Shown: positions 10,303 through 20,455 of the stretch, one piece after another | How positions within the stretch are numbered: position 1 is the stretch's first letter | How the letters are laid out: every line of letters begins with the position of its first letter | Assembly: GCA_001695595.3 (NCBI GenBank) | Contig: MBPM02000148.1 | Coordinates: forward strand, 39,287 to 103,286 | Origin: Plasmopara viticola | Taxonomy: Eukaryota; Oomycota; Peronosporomycetes; Peronosporales; Peronosporaceae | Length of the DNA: 64,000 nt | Direction of reading: 5' to 3' | The notes under the pieces: generated by a model | The model's input: only the letters and a program-made list of their open reading frames with translations | Database searches by the model: none | Told to the model about the DNA's origin: nothing | Made by a program: the position numbers and the translations under genes

Positions 10303-10527
10303 GTACCGGTATCTGCAATCAGTTGATGACTGCTTGGAGGAGCGGGCTCAAGATGGGCAAAAGATCGACTTTGGGATGGGAAGATGATTGCGCCCGGATG
10401 GTAAGTTGTTCTGATTGGGTTACATAAACCATTGGCTTAGAGGTAGCATGTAATTGCGATTTAAGGACCTTATAAATATATTCACTTTGCATTTTGTCAT
10501 TTTCAGCTCAAGTGACCTTTATCAACA
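10239..10527 (+). repeat. A2 3' LTR
   Basis: It is 289 bp, TGTTG to CAACA, preceded by GAGTGGGAG. The Inr-like TCACTTTGCATTTTG lies at about 10482-10497. The next eight bases are the start of the A3 3' LTR on the other strand. Confidence 0.92.
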
Positions 10528-11824
10528 CGACAACACTCCCACTCGACTCGACAGCCTTTCGTGCTTGTATGCCGAGCATGCTCCGAAGTTTGCAGGACCG
10601 CGAAGCTGGAATAGACTCCGTCATGATGTCGGCCAGCTTATCTTGAGTCGGACAGTACTCGAGCACCACTTGACTGGCTTCTACCTTTTCGCGCACAAAG
10701 TGGTATCGAATGTCGATATGCTTCGTGCGCTTGTGAACCTCCGGGTTCTTGGCCAGCGCGATCGAGCCTTGGTTGTCTTCATATATCTTGATCGCATCGT
10801 CGCTCCTTATTTCGCCGAGTTCGCACGGAATAGTCTTAAGCCACACTGCTTCTTGTGTAGCCTCTGAAAGCGCCATGTATTCGGCTTCCGTCGATGAAAG
10901 TGCCACTGTCCGCTGCTTCTTGCTTCGCCAGCTAACACATCCGCCGTTTAGCTTGAACAAATCCCACTTGTGCTTCTGAGAGACTCAATGTCTCCAGCCC
11001 AATCTGCATCTTAATAACCCACTAGCTTAGCGGTTACAGCACGTGTGAATTCGAGTCCATATGTTCGTGTCGCTTGATACCGCAGAACGCACTTGAGAGC
11101 TTGCCAGTGTGTTGTACAGGGACCAGACGCAAATTGATCGAGAACACCCACTGCCGCAGCGAGGTCCGGACGCGTCGCCACCATTAAGTACATGATTGCT
11201 CCGACAGCACTCTGGTAAGGCACGTTCTTCATTGTTTCTTCATGCTTGCAGCCGCCTTCGCAAAATTTTCTTCTTCAACTTAAGTCCGGGGTCTTGTTAC
11301 ATCCTCACAGGCTTTCTTTCGTGCATGCCAAACTTGATCAATATTGACTTGAGGAAATTTGTTTGCCGCATCGTCACTTGGCCAGCCTTGTGGTCGCTCT
11401 TAATCTCAACACCGAGAAAAAACTTGAGTTCACCAAGATCTGTCATCTCAGACCAATCGCTCAGCATACGCTTAGTCGACTCGAGGAGTTCATTGTTGCC
11501 TAGCGCTGATAAGGTCGTCAACGTAAAGAATCACAAAGGCCATGTCACCATTACCATTCCGTTTGACATACACACAATGGTCCGAGTCGCACTTGCCGAA
11601 GCCAATCTTGAGCATGAAGTCATCAATAGTTTGATTCCACATGCGAGGAGACTGTCTTAATCCGTACAACGATCGCTTCAGCTTGCACACGTAGTCGGGG
11701 TTAACGTATCCGTCCGCCTGTGCCATATAGATGTCTTCATCGAGCATACCGTTCAAAATCGCCGTCTTCACATTCATTTGATGAAGCGAAAGATTATACC
11801 TGGCTGCCAAACTCAGCACGATCC
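10528..11824 (-). pseudogene. A3 RT and RNase H
   Basis: Read on the minus strand from 11824, the sequence encodes [19 protein letters not shown] and the YVDDL catalytic motif near 11500. RT then continues through [14 protein letters not shown] (11011-11232). A break of a few bases before [20 protein letters not shown] follows, then RNase H with [21 protein letters not shown] down to about 10536. There are at least three frame breaks. The C-terminal VESSGSV reaches the polypurine tract. Confidence 0.87.
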
Positions 11825-12136
11825 TGTTACAGGTACATGCTGACCGGTCCCGTATGGATTCACTTGGTACACTGTAACAACTTGTACTCATCAACCGGTT
11901 AGCTCGAACCGGTCCAATACGACCACACGTTGATAAGACGAGTAGGTTGATTGGATGAGTAAGGAATGTTTGTGATTAACGAGGTAAATGATAGGAAGAG
12001 CTAGTGCATGTCTCATCAGCTAGAACTAACATTATATGAATCACTTCTGAATTTCCATTTAAACCCCCAAGTGGCTTCTTCGCTTCGGTTGCCTCACCTC
12101 CGTCTCCTACCCAGTGCTCAAAGTCACCTTCCATCT
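11825..12136 (+). repeat. B2 5' LTR
   Basis: It begins TGTTACAGGTACATGC and ends CCATCT (CCATCA in the 3' copy). TCACTTCTGAATTTCC near 12041 resembles the oomycete Inr/FPR start site. Confidence 0.9.
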
Positions 12137-12152
12137 GATTATGAGCCCAAGC
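12137..12152 (+). promoter_or_regulatory. B2 primer-binding site overlapping gag start
   Basis: GATTATGAGCCCAAGC is the initiator tRNA-Met anticodon-arm match with one change (GGTT to GATT). The gag ATG is at 12141. Confidence 0.78.
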
Positions 12153-13535
12153 ACGATGTCCTCTATTCACGATGCCAAGATTTCCATCGACAACTTCAAC
12201 GGCGACAACTACGCCACGTGGAGCCGCTACATGCATGGCGTGTTCCTGATCAGGTCGGTGTGGAGTGTAGTGAACCGCGAGACGACGCGAAGCTCCACGG
12301 ATCCCCGGGCGAAGGACGAGTATGTCAATTCAAACAACATCGCGTTCGGCTTGATGTTGCTCCACATGGACGCCGACTACCAACATGTGCTTGACAACTG
12401 CGAAGAAGCCTGGGTTGCGTGGACGCGTTTGCGTACACTGTACGGTGGGTCGCAAAAGGCTGGACGGATCTACCTGAAACGTCGGCTCTTCAGCATGGAG
12501 ATGGCGGAAGGCGGCAATGTCTTCCATCATTGCAGCGAGGTCTTTAAATTCAGCGCGAAGCTCAGCAGTATCGGCGCCAAGATGAAGGACGAAGACGTCG
12601 CGATCTGCATGCTTCGTAGTCTCCCCAAGAGTTTCGAAAACGTGGTGCTCGATTTGGAAGTGAGCACCGCACAGCTGAAGACGCAGGACGTGGTGAAGGT
12701 GCTCACAAACAAGCACATCAAGCGACAAGGCTTGAAGACTGCGTCTGTCAAGGTCGAAGAAGTAGCGAAAGCTTTCAACGCCGAGCGCGAAGTGCGTCGC
12801 TGCACGTACTGCGGGAAAGTGGGGCACGTCATTGACAAGTGCTGGACCAAGCAGAAAGAAGAAAACCGAGAAGGAGCACGACGAGGCCGAAGTGGTCGTG
12901 GTGCCAACAACATTGAGTGGCTAGACTGGCGCGACGACGACAATTTTGACGCGGTCGCATCTGCAGTCTCCATGGAGTGCGGCGTGTCGACGTGCAAGAA
13001 GTTCCAAGGAACTTGGGCCATCGACAGTGGCGCCACACACCACATTTGCAACGACAAGACCAAGTTTGTCGAAATCAAGGAGTGCGACGACGGAAAATTG
13101 ACCGTGGCCAACGGGCACACAGCCAAGATTTTGGGTGTGGGGATTGTGGTGCAACAAGTCTCTCTCTCCAACGGCACCACGCGCGACATCAGGATCGAAG
13201 ACGCGCTTTACGTCCCAAGCATGAACAAGAATCTGCTGTCGGTGCCCCAAATCAATAGCAGTGGACAGTTCGTGGTGATCTTCGACGGTGCTGAAATGCA
13301 CATTCCACGGAAGAAATCTCGACAAGTCGTTGCCGCCGCAGACCTCGTCGACGGCCTGTACTGGCTCCGCGTGCCACGCGCAAGCGCTAACTCCGTGCCC
13401 AAATTCGATCAACGGAGTCGGCCTCCATGCGCAAATGGGCCACGCTCCAAACGACGTTCTTTGCAAGATGGTGTCAAGCGGCATGGTGACAGGTGCCCAG
13501 ATGCCTCCAACGTCGAAGAACTCGAGCAAGTGTAG
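12141..13535 (+). CDS. B2 Gag-protease open frame
   Basis: This frame of 464 codons starts at the PBS ATG ([19 protein letters not shown]). It has the Gag core [16 protein letters not shown] (about residues 30-45) and [21 protein letters not shown]. The RNA-binding zinc knuckle [14 protein letters not shown] is near residue 220 and is followed by a basic stretch. The aspartic protease motif [15 protein letters not shown] is near residue 290. The last 35 codons are read out of frame, because a one-base change near 13408 moves the integrase into another frame. Gag would form the particle and the protease would cut the polyprotein. This is the only B2 gene without an internal stop. Confidence 0.88.
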   Translation: MSPSTMSSIHDAKISIDNFNGDNYATWSRYMHGVFLIRSVWSVVNRETTRSSTDPRAKDEYVNSNNIAFGLMLLHMDADYQHVLDNCEEAWVAWTRLRTLYGGSQKAGRIYLKRRLFSMEMAEGGNVFHHCSEVFKFSAKLSSIGAKMKDEDVAICMLRSLPKSFENVVLDLEVSTAQLKTQDVVKVLTNKHIKRQGLKTASVKVEEVAKAFNAEREVRRCTYCGKVGHVIDKCWTKQKEENREGARRGRSGRGANNIEWLDWRDDDNFDAVASAVSMECGVSTCKKFQGTWAIDSGATHHICNDKTKFVEIKECDDGKLTVANGHTAKILGVGIVVQQVSLSNGTTRDIRIEDALYVPSMNKNLLSVPQINSSGQFVVIFDGAEMHIPRKKSRQVVAAADLVDGLYWLRVPRASANSVPKFDQRSRPPCANGPRSKRRSLQDGVKRHGDRCPDASNVEELEQV

Positions 13536-14175
13536 TGGGTGCCAGCAGGGCAAGATGGTGCAGAAACCATTTCCGATCAATACGAACAAGCCCGAATACA
13601 AGCCGTTCGAGTTTCTGCATTTCGACAACTGCGGGCCAATGGAGCAAAAATCGCTTAGTGGCAGCAGGCATTTGCTGCTCATCACCGATGAGGCCTCCGG
13701 CTGCATGACCGGCTTCTGCATTCGCGCCCGCTCAGAGAGTGAACGCTGTCTCCGAAGCTTCATTACAAAATTGGAGCGCCAATTTAACGCCAAAGTCAAG
13801 TATGTGCGTCACGATGGGGCCAAGGAATTTAGGACAAGTTCGTTTGTGGCCTTCTACGAAGAGCATGGCATCGAAGTGCAGCCAACCGTTCGGTACGCAC
13901 ACCAGATGAACAATACTGCTGAGCGCGCAAACAGAACCATTGTGACGGTCGGCCGCAGCATGCTTCACCACGCCGACGTGGAGAAGCGTTTTTGGGCCGA
14001 AGCGGCGATGACGGCGATCTACATCAAGTATCGACTGCCGGCCCTTCAAGATCCGCGGAAAAACGCCATACGAGATTGTGTACAAGTTGAAGCCCAACGT
14101 GAAGCACATGCGAGTCTTCGGGTGCAAGGCCTACGTTTCGACGCCGAAGGAGAAGCGACAGAAGTGGGACCTTAA
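13408..14175 (+). pseudogene. B2 integrase core
   Basis: It is read from about 13408 in the frame after the gag-protease shift. The GAG-pre-integrase HH-CC site is present (LHAQMGHAP, then [14 protein letters not shown]). The three catalytic residues lie in LHFDNCGP, RHDGAKEF and NTAERANRTIV, so the integrase triad is complete. A shift near 14057 ends the match at RLPALQDPRKN, and the final 39 codons are not integrase. Confidence 0.88.
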
Positions 14176-14490
14176 AGCTCGTGAAGGCATTTCCAAGGCC
14201 TACGAAGAACGGTCCAAGGCGTATCGCGTTTATGACATCGAGGCGGGAAAGGTTGTTATCTCTCGCAATGTCATTTCGACGAAACAAGCTTCAACACGAG
14301 CTCGGTCGATAAAGATCCTGAAGTCGAATACTCCGAGCCGGACACGCGTCGACGTTCAAGTGGTCCGCGCCGTCGAACTGGACTTGAGGAAGCAATTGCA
14401 CCTGCCAATGACTCGGACGATCAAGGTCAAGATTTCTCGGCCCGAGAAGCGAAAACGGAAGACGAAGGTGACAGCGACTCCGCTCCGCCT
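14078..14490 (+). pseudogene. B2 integrase C-terminal domain and linker
   Basis: After the shift near 14057, this frame carries YKLKPNVKHMRVFGCKAY, KAREGISKAYEERSKAYR and YDIEAGKVVISRNV. These are the C-terminal part of Copia integrase. The following linker to RT is frame-scrambled and has lost the DESSF motif of its relatives. Confidence 0.82.
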
Positions 14491-15174
14491 ATGTTTTGGC
14501 GAGAAAGTGCAAACGCAGTGGAAGCAAGCGACAGCGCTGAACCGAAGACCTTTCAAGATGCCATAAACGGGCCCGATCAAATTCACTGGCGCAAGGCCAT
14601 ACGTGCGGAACTCAAGTCGATGTGTCTTCGTGGGGTGTTTCGTGCTGCCAAGTTACCCAAAATTAAACGCGCGGTTGGGACCAAGTGGGACTTCAAAATC
14701 AAGCGCAAAGCGGACAGATCCATCGAGAAGTACAAGTCTCAACTCGTCGCGAAGGGCTTCGTGCAGAATTACGGCATTGATTACACGGAGACGTTCTCTC
14801 CTGTCGTGAAGTACGTGACACTTCGCATAATCATCGCCATCACCGAGCTCTTCGGATGGCCTCTGGTTCAACTTGACGTCGTCACTGCCTCACTGTACGG
14901 ATTGACGAAGGAGAAGGTATTCTGCTGCGTGCCCGAGGGTGTTGAGCCGGACGACGAATTTGACTGCGTGGAGCTTCTGAAGGCGATCTACGGTCTCAAG
15001 CAAGCTTCGCGAGTATGGAACGAGACTTTTGACGAGTACGTTCGCTCAATTGGATTTCGCGCCTCAAGCTACGGTCCGTGCCTCTACATCAAGGATGTCA
15101 ACGGCAAATGCGTTTTCCTGTTGGTATACGTCGACGAAATTTTTGATCACAGGAAGCTCCAAGACACTGAATGA
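14491..15174 (+). CDS. B2 reverse transcriptase, N-terminal part
   Basis: This 227-aa open frame starts in the linker (WRESANAVEASDSAEP) and covers the RT fingers and palm: VHW-like [23 protein letters not shown] [39 protein letters not shown] and IYGLKQASRVWNETF. It reaches the catalytic loop as LLVYVDE. An extra base right inside the YVDD codons changes the frame, so the second aspartate is lost and the frame ends about 10 codons later. The RT is therefore disabled at its active site. Confidence 0.87.
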   Translation: MFWRESANAVEASDSAEPKTFQDAINGPDQIHWRKAIRAELKSMCLRGVFRAAKLPKIKRAVGTKWDFKIKRKADRSIEKYKSQLVAKGFVQNYGIDYTETFSPVVKYVTLRIIIAITELFGWPLVQLDVVTASLYGLTKEKVFCCVPEGVEPDDEFDCVELLKAIYGLKQASRVWNETFDEYVRSIGFRASSYGPCLYIKDVNGKCVFLLVYVDEIFDHRKLQDTE

Positions 15175-16084
15175 TGAAGTCAAGCGCCAGCTCAAGGGTC
15201 GATTCGAGATGACCGATAGTGGCAAGTATTGCTTCATTCTCGGCATCGAAGTCATCGACAACAAGGACGGGAGCGTGACGTTAAGCCAAGCGCGCTACAT
15301 CAACGACATTTGGAGCGTTTCAACATGCAAAATTGCAAACCTGTTGCGAGTCCCGTTGATCTCAGCATGAGACTTGTTCCAAGTGATGCCTTGACCATGC
15401 TGGACGCTCCGTTTCGTGGAGCTGTCGTTGCACTCATACACTTGATGACCTTGACTCGCCCGGACATTGCCTTTGCAGTCGGATATGTGTCGCGCTTCAT
15501 GGAGAACCCGCAAGTGGAACTTTGGACGGCTGTCAAGAGGATTTTTCGCTATCTTCAAGGCACCAAAATTCACGGAATTCGCTTCACTCCAAACAAGGGC
15601 GTGGACTTTCGCGGCAACTCCGATGCTAATTGGTCCGGCGACTTCAGTAACCGTAAGTCGACTTCCGGCTACTTCAAGTCCTTGAAGGACCATGTCGTGG
15701 GGTTCCAAGGAACAATTCAGCGTATCGCTGTCCACGAGCAAAGCCGAATACATCGCGCTAAGTTTGGTGGTCCAAGAGGGCAAGTGGGTTCACAAGCTAC
15801 TGTGCGAGATTTTGGCGGCCTCGAGCGAAGACACTTCAGACTTGAAGATATTCGAGGACAACCAGTCATGTTTTAAGATGACCAAGAACCCTGTCAACCA
15901 TGGCCGCGCCAAGCACATCGACATCAAGTACCATCACGTCCGCGATGAAGTGAAGCGTGGGGAAGTTCTCGTCGACTACTGCGAAACTGCGACCATGCTA
16001 GCGGACATCATGACGAAGGGACTCGGCGGGCCTCGTCACAAGGACTTGACGATGGCTATCGGCATCCACGCGTCTTCGCATTGA
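15175..16084 (+). pseudogene. B2 RT thumb and RNase H
   Basis: It continues RT in three overlapping frames: GRFEMTDSGKYCFILGIEV (to about 15310), then RFNMQNCKPVASPVDLS through TRPDIAFAVGYVSRFMENP and SDANWSGDFSNRKSTSGYF (to about 15675). From 15692 comes an open RNase H C-terminal part (SLSTSKAEYIALS, FEDNQSCFKMTKNPVNHG, KHIDIKYHHVRDEVKRGE). The natural stop is the TGA at 16082-16084 after GIHASSH, just before the polypurine tract. Confidence 0.87.
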
Positions 16085-16091
16085 GGGACCG

Positions 16092-16404
16092 TGTTACAAC
16101 TACATGCAGACCGGTCCCGTATGGGTTCACTTGGTACACTGTAACAACTTTTACCAATCAACCGGTCAGCCCGAACCGGTCCAATACGACTACACGTTGA
16201 TTCGACGAGTAGGTTGATTGAACGAGTAAGGAATAGTTGTGATTAGACGAACTAAATGATAGGAAGGGCTAGTGCATGTCTCATCAGCTAGAACTAACAT
16301 TATATGCATCACTTCTGAATTTCCATTTAAACCCCCAAGTGCCTTCTTTGCTTCTGTTGCCTCTCCTCCGTCTCTTTCCCAGTGCTCAACGTCACATTCC
16401 ATCA
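16092..16404 (+). repeat. B2 3' LTR
   Basis: It is 313 bp, preceded by the purine run TTGAGGGACCG. It starts TGTTACAACTACATGC and ends CCATCA, then GATCC. Confidence 0.92.
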
Positions 16405-16721
16405 GATCCGAATCGAGGTGAACTTGGCCCCAGGCGTAAAAGTTTCCTCATAGTCGCTGCCAAACTTCTGCGAAAAACCCTTTGCAACCAGTCGAGCCTT
16501 GCATCGCTCAACTTGACCATCTTTGATCTCATTGACACGAAACACCCATCTGCAGCCGATTGCTTTGCGTCCTTTCGACAGTTGCACAATATTCCAGGTG
16601 TCATTTTTCAACAGCGAGTCGCACTCCGAGCCGCATGCTTCTTTCCACTTGCTTGCGTTTTTGGATTCCATAGCCGACTTAAACGTAGTTGGCATATCTC
16701 CCCCTGAATCCATGGCGTAAG
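16405..16721 (-). pseudogene. A3 linker and RT start
   Basis: The minus-strand frame (110 aa) reads AMDSGGDMPTTFKSAMESK, then [41 protein letters not shown] and DYEETF, ending in KFTSIRI at the B2 junction. It joins 11824 after removal of B2. It is cut at 16721 by the B4a LTR, where GTAAG (16717-16721) would be one copy of the B4a target duplication. Confidence 0.86.
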
Positions 16722-17061
16722 TATTAGAGGTCATCGGTTACCTTCGGCTTAATTCCGGTAAACAAGGCTTTCCAATACGAGCGGCTGTCCGACGGTTCTA
16801 ACAAACAGCGATGGCGTCATGGACAGAAATATGGACAGACGCACTCTAGATGATTGCGCCCGGATGGTGAGTCCTTCTGGTTGGCTTAGATAAATTAGTG
16901 GCTTAGATGTAGCAAAGTAGTTGCGAACTAAGGACCTTTTAAATACACTCACTTTGAAATCTCCTTTCTCCCTCACAAGTGTCTTCGCTCGGTTTTTCAT
17001 CGCACAGACTCTTTACTACACTCCTCAACTCTTTGCCTTCGCTCCGCTCACCCTTCTAACA
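16722..17061 (+). repeat. B4a 5' LTR, A/B chimera
   Basis: It begins TATTAGAGGTCATCGG and ends CTAACA. The first ~125 bases match no other LTR here. About 16849-16955 (GATGATTGCGCCCGGATGG through CTAAGGACCTTTTAAATA) is the family-A promoter block. The tail (CAAGTGTCTTCGCTCGG onward) is of family-B type. Confidence 0.8.
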
Positions 17062-17077
17062 AATTATAAGCTTAACC
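17062..17077 (+). promoter_or_regulatory. B4a decayed primer-binding site
   Basis: AATTATAAGCTTAACC aligns to GGTTATGAGCCCAACC with five changes. The PBS start codon has become ATA, so gag must begin at the next ATG (17078). Confidence 0.65.
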
Positions 17078-17940
17078 ATGACCTCGGTGCATGACGTCTC
17101 GGCCAAGGTTGCTATCGAAAAATTCAACGGCGACATCTATGCAACGTGGAACCGCTACATGCGTGGCGTGTTTCTTACCAAAGCCGTGTGGCATGTTGTC
17201 AACCGCGAGGTGACTCCGACGTTTGTTGACCCTCGTGTCTCGGACAATTGTGTCAGGACAAGCAAGATTGCTTTTGGATTGATGTTGCTCCATATGGATG
17301 CGGAGTATCACCACGTTGTTGGTGACTGCGAGGAAGCGTGGGTAGCGTGGGCGCGTACTAAGACACTGTACGGCGGATCGCAAAAAGCTGGTCGCATCTA
17401 CTTGAAGCGACAACTCTTCAGCATGGAGATGGCCGAAGGTGATAACGTCTTACATCACTGCAATGAAGTCCTCAATATCAGCGCAAAGCTTTCCAGCATC
17501 GGCGCGAAGATGGAGGACGAAGACGTTGCAATCTGCCTTTTGCGAAGTCTGCCTAAGAGCTACGAGAATGTCGTGCTCAACTTGGAGATCAGCAATGCGG
17601 AGTTGGGGACTGAGGATGTGGTTTAAGTGCTGACGAATGAGCACATTAAGCGACAAGGGTTGAAATATACGACATATAAGACTGAGAAAGTGGCAAAGGC
17701 GTTCAGCACAAAGCAAGAATATTGCCAGTGCGCCTACTGCGGAAATTTGGGGCACTCGGTGGAGCGGTGCTGGAATAAGCAGAAGGATGAGAATCGAAAT
17801 GCTCGACGCGGTGGCCAAGCTCATGGACGCGGAGCAAACAATGTTCACTATCGACGCAGCGATCAACACGACCACGACCGTGTTGCGTTCGCGGTCTCAC
17901 TGGAGTGTGGACTTTCAACAACAACAAAAATATGCCTGGA
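17078..17940 (+). pseudogene. B4a gag
   Basis: Family-B Gag starts at ATG 17078 ([16 protein letters not shown]) with [16 protein letters not shown] and [21 protein letters not shown]. It is open for 182 codons to a TAA at 17624-17626 where relatives have Lys ([13 protein letters not shown]). The same frame then goes on through the zinc knuckle [14 protein letters not shown] to about 17935, where a one-base loss precedes the protease. It is nearly whole apart from the lost PBS start and one stop. Confidence 0.88.
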
Positions 17941-19219
17941 ATGTGGGCGATCGACAGTGGCGCAACGCGTCACATATGCAAATACAAGGACAAATTTACA
18001 AGACTCGATGAGAACAACTTTGGCGAACTCTCGGTCGCTGACAGAAACAAGACTGCAATTAGAGGTGTCGGACCATTATTGAGCGCGTGGTTTTGCCCGA
18101 TGGTATAGAATCCGACATTGAATTCAAGGACGTATTGTTCGTGCCAGCAATGAACAAGCATCTACTTTCGGTGCCACAGATCAACAAGAGTGGCAAGTCT
18201 CAGGTGGTGTTTGATGGCCCACGTATGGACATTGCGCGCAAGGTCTCAAATCAGGTTGTGGCTACAGCAGACCTTGTGGATGGTCTTTACTGGCTTTGCA
18301 CTCCCTAGCACTCAGCAAATTTCGCGGTGCGGGGACAGAACTCCAATCTGCATGCAAGAATGGGTCACGCTCCAATCGACATACTTCGCAAGATGGTCAA
18401 TGGCGAAGTGATCAAGGACGCAAATGCGCCACTAGGCTCAAGTGATCAAGGCATGTGTCGAGGATGTCAGCCGGGAAAAACCGCTCAAAAACCATTTTCT
18501 AGCTCTCAAGACAAGCGTCAATATGATACGTTTGAGCTTTTTCACTTCGACATGCGCGGTCCCATAGAACAAGACTCTTCAAGTGGAAGCAAATACTTGC
18601 TCCTCATTGTAGACGAAGCCAGCGGATGCATGAAGGGCTTCTGTTTAAGGGCCAAATCTAGATCCGAAGAATGCCTTAAAATCTAAATTCTCATAGTCCA
18701 GACGCAATTTAACAAACGAGTCAAGTTTGTGAGACATGATGGAGCACGAGAATTCGAAACAAATTCGCTCAAGATCTTTTTTGGCGATCAGGGTATCGAG
18801 CAGCAAGTCACGGTTCCATACGCGCATCAAACAAATGGTACAGCTGAACGGACCATCAGAACTACAGTTACTATTGACCGTGCTTTACTGCACTATGCAA
18901 AACTTGACAAGTGCTTTGGGGTGAAGCGGCAATGACAGCAATCTATATCAAGAATCGACTGCCTTCACCCAAGATTTCGAGCAAACCCCATTTGAAATTG
19001 TGTACAAGTACAAGCCAAGTGTTAAGCACCTGCGTGTATTTGGTTGCCGGACATTTACTCTCACACCAAGAGGAAAGCGACTCTAGTGGCATCCGAAAGC
19101 TCGTGCCGGTATCTTTATGGGCTATCAAGAGTCATCACAGGCTTATCGGATCTTTGACACCGAGGCAGGACAAACTATTTTAGTCGTGACGTCAATTTTG
19201 ATAAATCAAGGCTTGCCTT
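17905..19219 (+). pseudogene. B4a protease and integrase
   Basis: The protease motif [13 protein letters not shown] (17905-18108) is followed by a shift. The frame 18087-18308 carries the VPQINKSG region and ends at a TAG. In the same frame, 18327-18686 has [19 protein letters not shown] and the first integrase aspartate as FHFDMRGP. The shared TAA comes next, then RHDGAREF and GTAERTIRTTV (18729-18935). The integrase C-terminus is frame-broken and ends at the A4 junction, in the segment that reads DVNFDESRLGF in B4b. Confidence 0.86.
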
Positions 19220-19496
19220 TGTTGTCGAAGATACTGGCGAAGAAACGCCTCGATCAGCGACTGCGTATCGGTAAGTACCGGTATCTGCAATCAGTTGATG
19301 ACTACTTGGAGGAGCCGGTTCAAGATGGGCAAAAGATCGACTTTGGGATGGGAAGATGATTGCGCCCGGATGGTAAGTCGTTCTGATTGGCTTAGATAAA
19401 CCATTGGCTTAGAGGTGGCATGTAGTTGCGAACTAAGGACCTTTAAAATATATTCACTTTGCATTTTACCAACTAGTGCACACTTGACCTTCTTCA
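19220..19496 (+). repeat. A4 5' LTR
   Basis: TGTTGTCGAAGATACTGG to CTTCTTCA. The Inr-like TCACTTTGCATTTTACC is at about 19454-19470, preceded by TTTAAAATATA. Confidence 0.9.
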
Positions 19497-19512
19497 GATT
19501 ATGTGCCCAAAC
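19497..19512 (+). promoter_or_regulatory. A4 primer-binding site overlapping gag start
   Basis: GATTATGTGCCCAAAC is the initiator tRNA-Met anticodon-arm match with three changes. The gag ATG at 19501 is kept (MCPNS). Confidence 0.72.
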
Positions 19513-20455
19513 TCCGTCTTCGCAAACTCCGACACCGACTTCGCCCTTGCCATGGGCGCCTCCACCACCAACCGCATAAACAACTTCAATCGAACGAAGT
19601 TTCACACGTGGAAGTTTAAGATACAGATGGTGCTGGAGGAGCGTGACCCGTGGGAAGTGGTGAGCGGGAAGACCAAGCTGGAACGCCTGACTACTGCGCC
19701 GGACCAGAACACGTTCAAGCGCAAGTCGAGGAAGGCGCTCGCGATCATCTGTCTTGCGATGGAGGACTCGCAGCTGCCGTTGGTTCGTTCGGCGAGTGGG
19801 GCACACGATGCATGGTCGCGGCTTGAGAGACACTTCGAGAAGAAGAGCCCTGCAAATAAGCTCTTTTTTCGTCGTCGCTTCTTCACGGCCAAGATGGATG
19901 AAGGGGAAGATGTGCTCGCGCACATTAACAAGATTAAGACGCTGGCGGAGACGCTCGACGCTGGCGGAGACGCTCGACGTTGTGGGTGCTCCGGTTAGCG
20001 AGGACGACCTGGTGATTACGCGTTTGGCAAGTCTCAGTGAGTCGTACGCGTTACTTATCACGGCACTCGAGTCAAGAGCCGACTTTTTATCGTGGGAGCT
20101 CGTCACGTCTCGGCTGCTACACGAAGACTTGAAGCGCAAAGAGCAAGGTGGCGGCGTCGTTGGAGCCGTGCACGGCCAAGTTCAAGCATTTGCGATAACA
20201 CACAATGGACGACGCAAAGTACGACAAGCGTCAGTGAAGGCTACAAGTGCCTGTCACTATTGTGGAGACCATGGGCATTGGATTGCCAAGTGCCCGGCTC
20301 GAATTCGCGACAGTGCCGAGCGACAGCGATCGCAGCGTGCTAGTGTCGCGCAGAGTAACGATGATGACTCTGGCGACTATCTTTTCTCGGTTGGTGAAGC
20401 TGCCTATTCCACCAAGTCGAGCTGTGTGTGGCTAGTTGACTCGGGGGCCACTTAA
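19501..20455 (+). pseudogene. A4 gag and protease start
   Basis: Gag starts in the PBS (MCPNSVFANSDTDFALAMG) and has FHTWKFKIQMVLEERD and AMEDSQLPLVRSASGAHD. A 19-bp tandem duplication at 19941-19978 shifts the frame inside KTLAETLD. The frame then continues through SEDDLVITRLASLSESY, the zinc knuckle CHYCGDHGHWIAKC and WLVDSGAT of the protease. It stops at TAA 20453-20455, which replaces the Gln of SGATQHM. The tetrapeptide active site is thus present but the chain ends right after it. Confidence 0.88.
19941..19978 (+). repeat. 19-bp tandem duplication in A4 gag
   Basis: GCTGGCGGAGACGCTCGAC occurs twice in a row (19941-19959 and 19960-19978). Sister copies have one unit. Because 19 is not a multiple of three, it shifts the gag frame. 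Confidence 0.95.

Larger units (their letters stand above)
1341..10527 (+). mobile_element. Copia family A element A2, split by B1
   Basis: A2 is bounded by two 289-bp LTRs (1341-1629 and 10239-10527). Without the nested B1 and its duplicated GCCTC it would be about 4.45 kb. The B1 insertion falls in the pol linker between integrase and RT. On the right, A2 abuts the minus-strand element A3 only eight bases inside A3's 3' LTR (TGTTGTCG read on the minus strand). The A1-A2 tandem therefore seems to have landed in that LTR. All its genes are broken. Confidence 0.88.
11825..16404 (+). mobile_element. Copia family B element B2, complete, nested in A3
   Basis: B2 is 4,580 bp, flanked by the exact duplication GATCC (11820-11824 and 16405-16409). 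Its LTRs (312 and 313 bp) differ at roughly a tenth of positions by eye, so it is an older insertion than B3. Its LTR start (TGTTAC) and U3 differ from the B1 and B3 types, while its proteins are clearly family B. Gag-protease is one open frame; pol has about six breaks. Confidence 0.93.
10528..16721 (-). mobile_element. Copia family A element A3, split by B2
   Basis: This minus-strand family-A copy has only the first eight bases of its 3' LTR (10528-10535), then RNase H and RT (to 11824), B2, and the start of RT (16405-16721). The B2 target duplication GATCC joins the two halves in register inside the RT segment [11 protein letters not shown]4a cuts it at 16721, so its integrase, gag and 5' LTR are not next to it. 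The missing 3' LTR part should lie left of A1, outside the window. Confidence 0.85.
16722..19219 (+). mobile_element. Copia family B element B4a, 5' part
   Basis: It contains a 5' LTR, degenerate PBS, gag, protease and integrase, then is cut at 19219 by the A4 LTR. Its integrase shares a TAA (LKI then stop then ILIVQTQF, 18684-18686) with B4b after A4, so the two come from one dead ancestor. The stretch from about 18487 to 19219 is present in both, so A4 is flanked by a direct duplication of B4 sequence. Confidence 0.85.

Noticed and set aside
12921..13799. Long minus-strand open frame (292 aa) opposite the B2 protease-integrase
   Set aside because: It is the antisense shadow of protein-coding sequence with clear Copia motifs on the plus strand. 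It has no motif of its own and no start or promoter context. The same holds for other antisense frames over RT and Gag.
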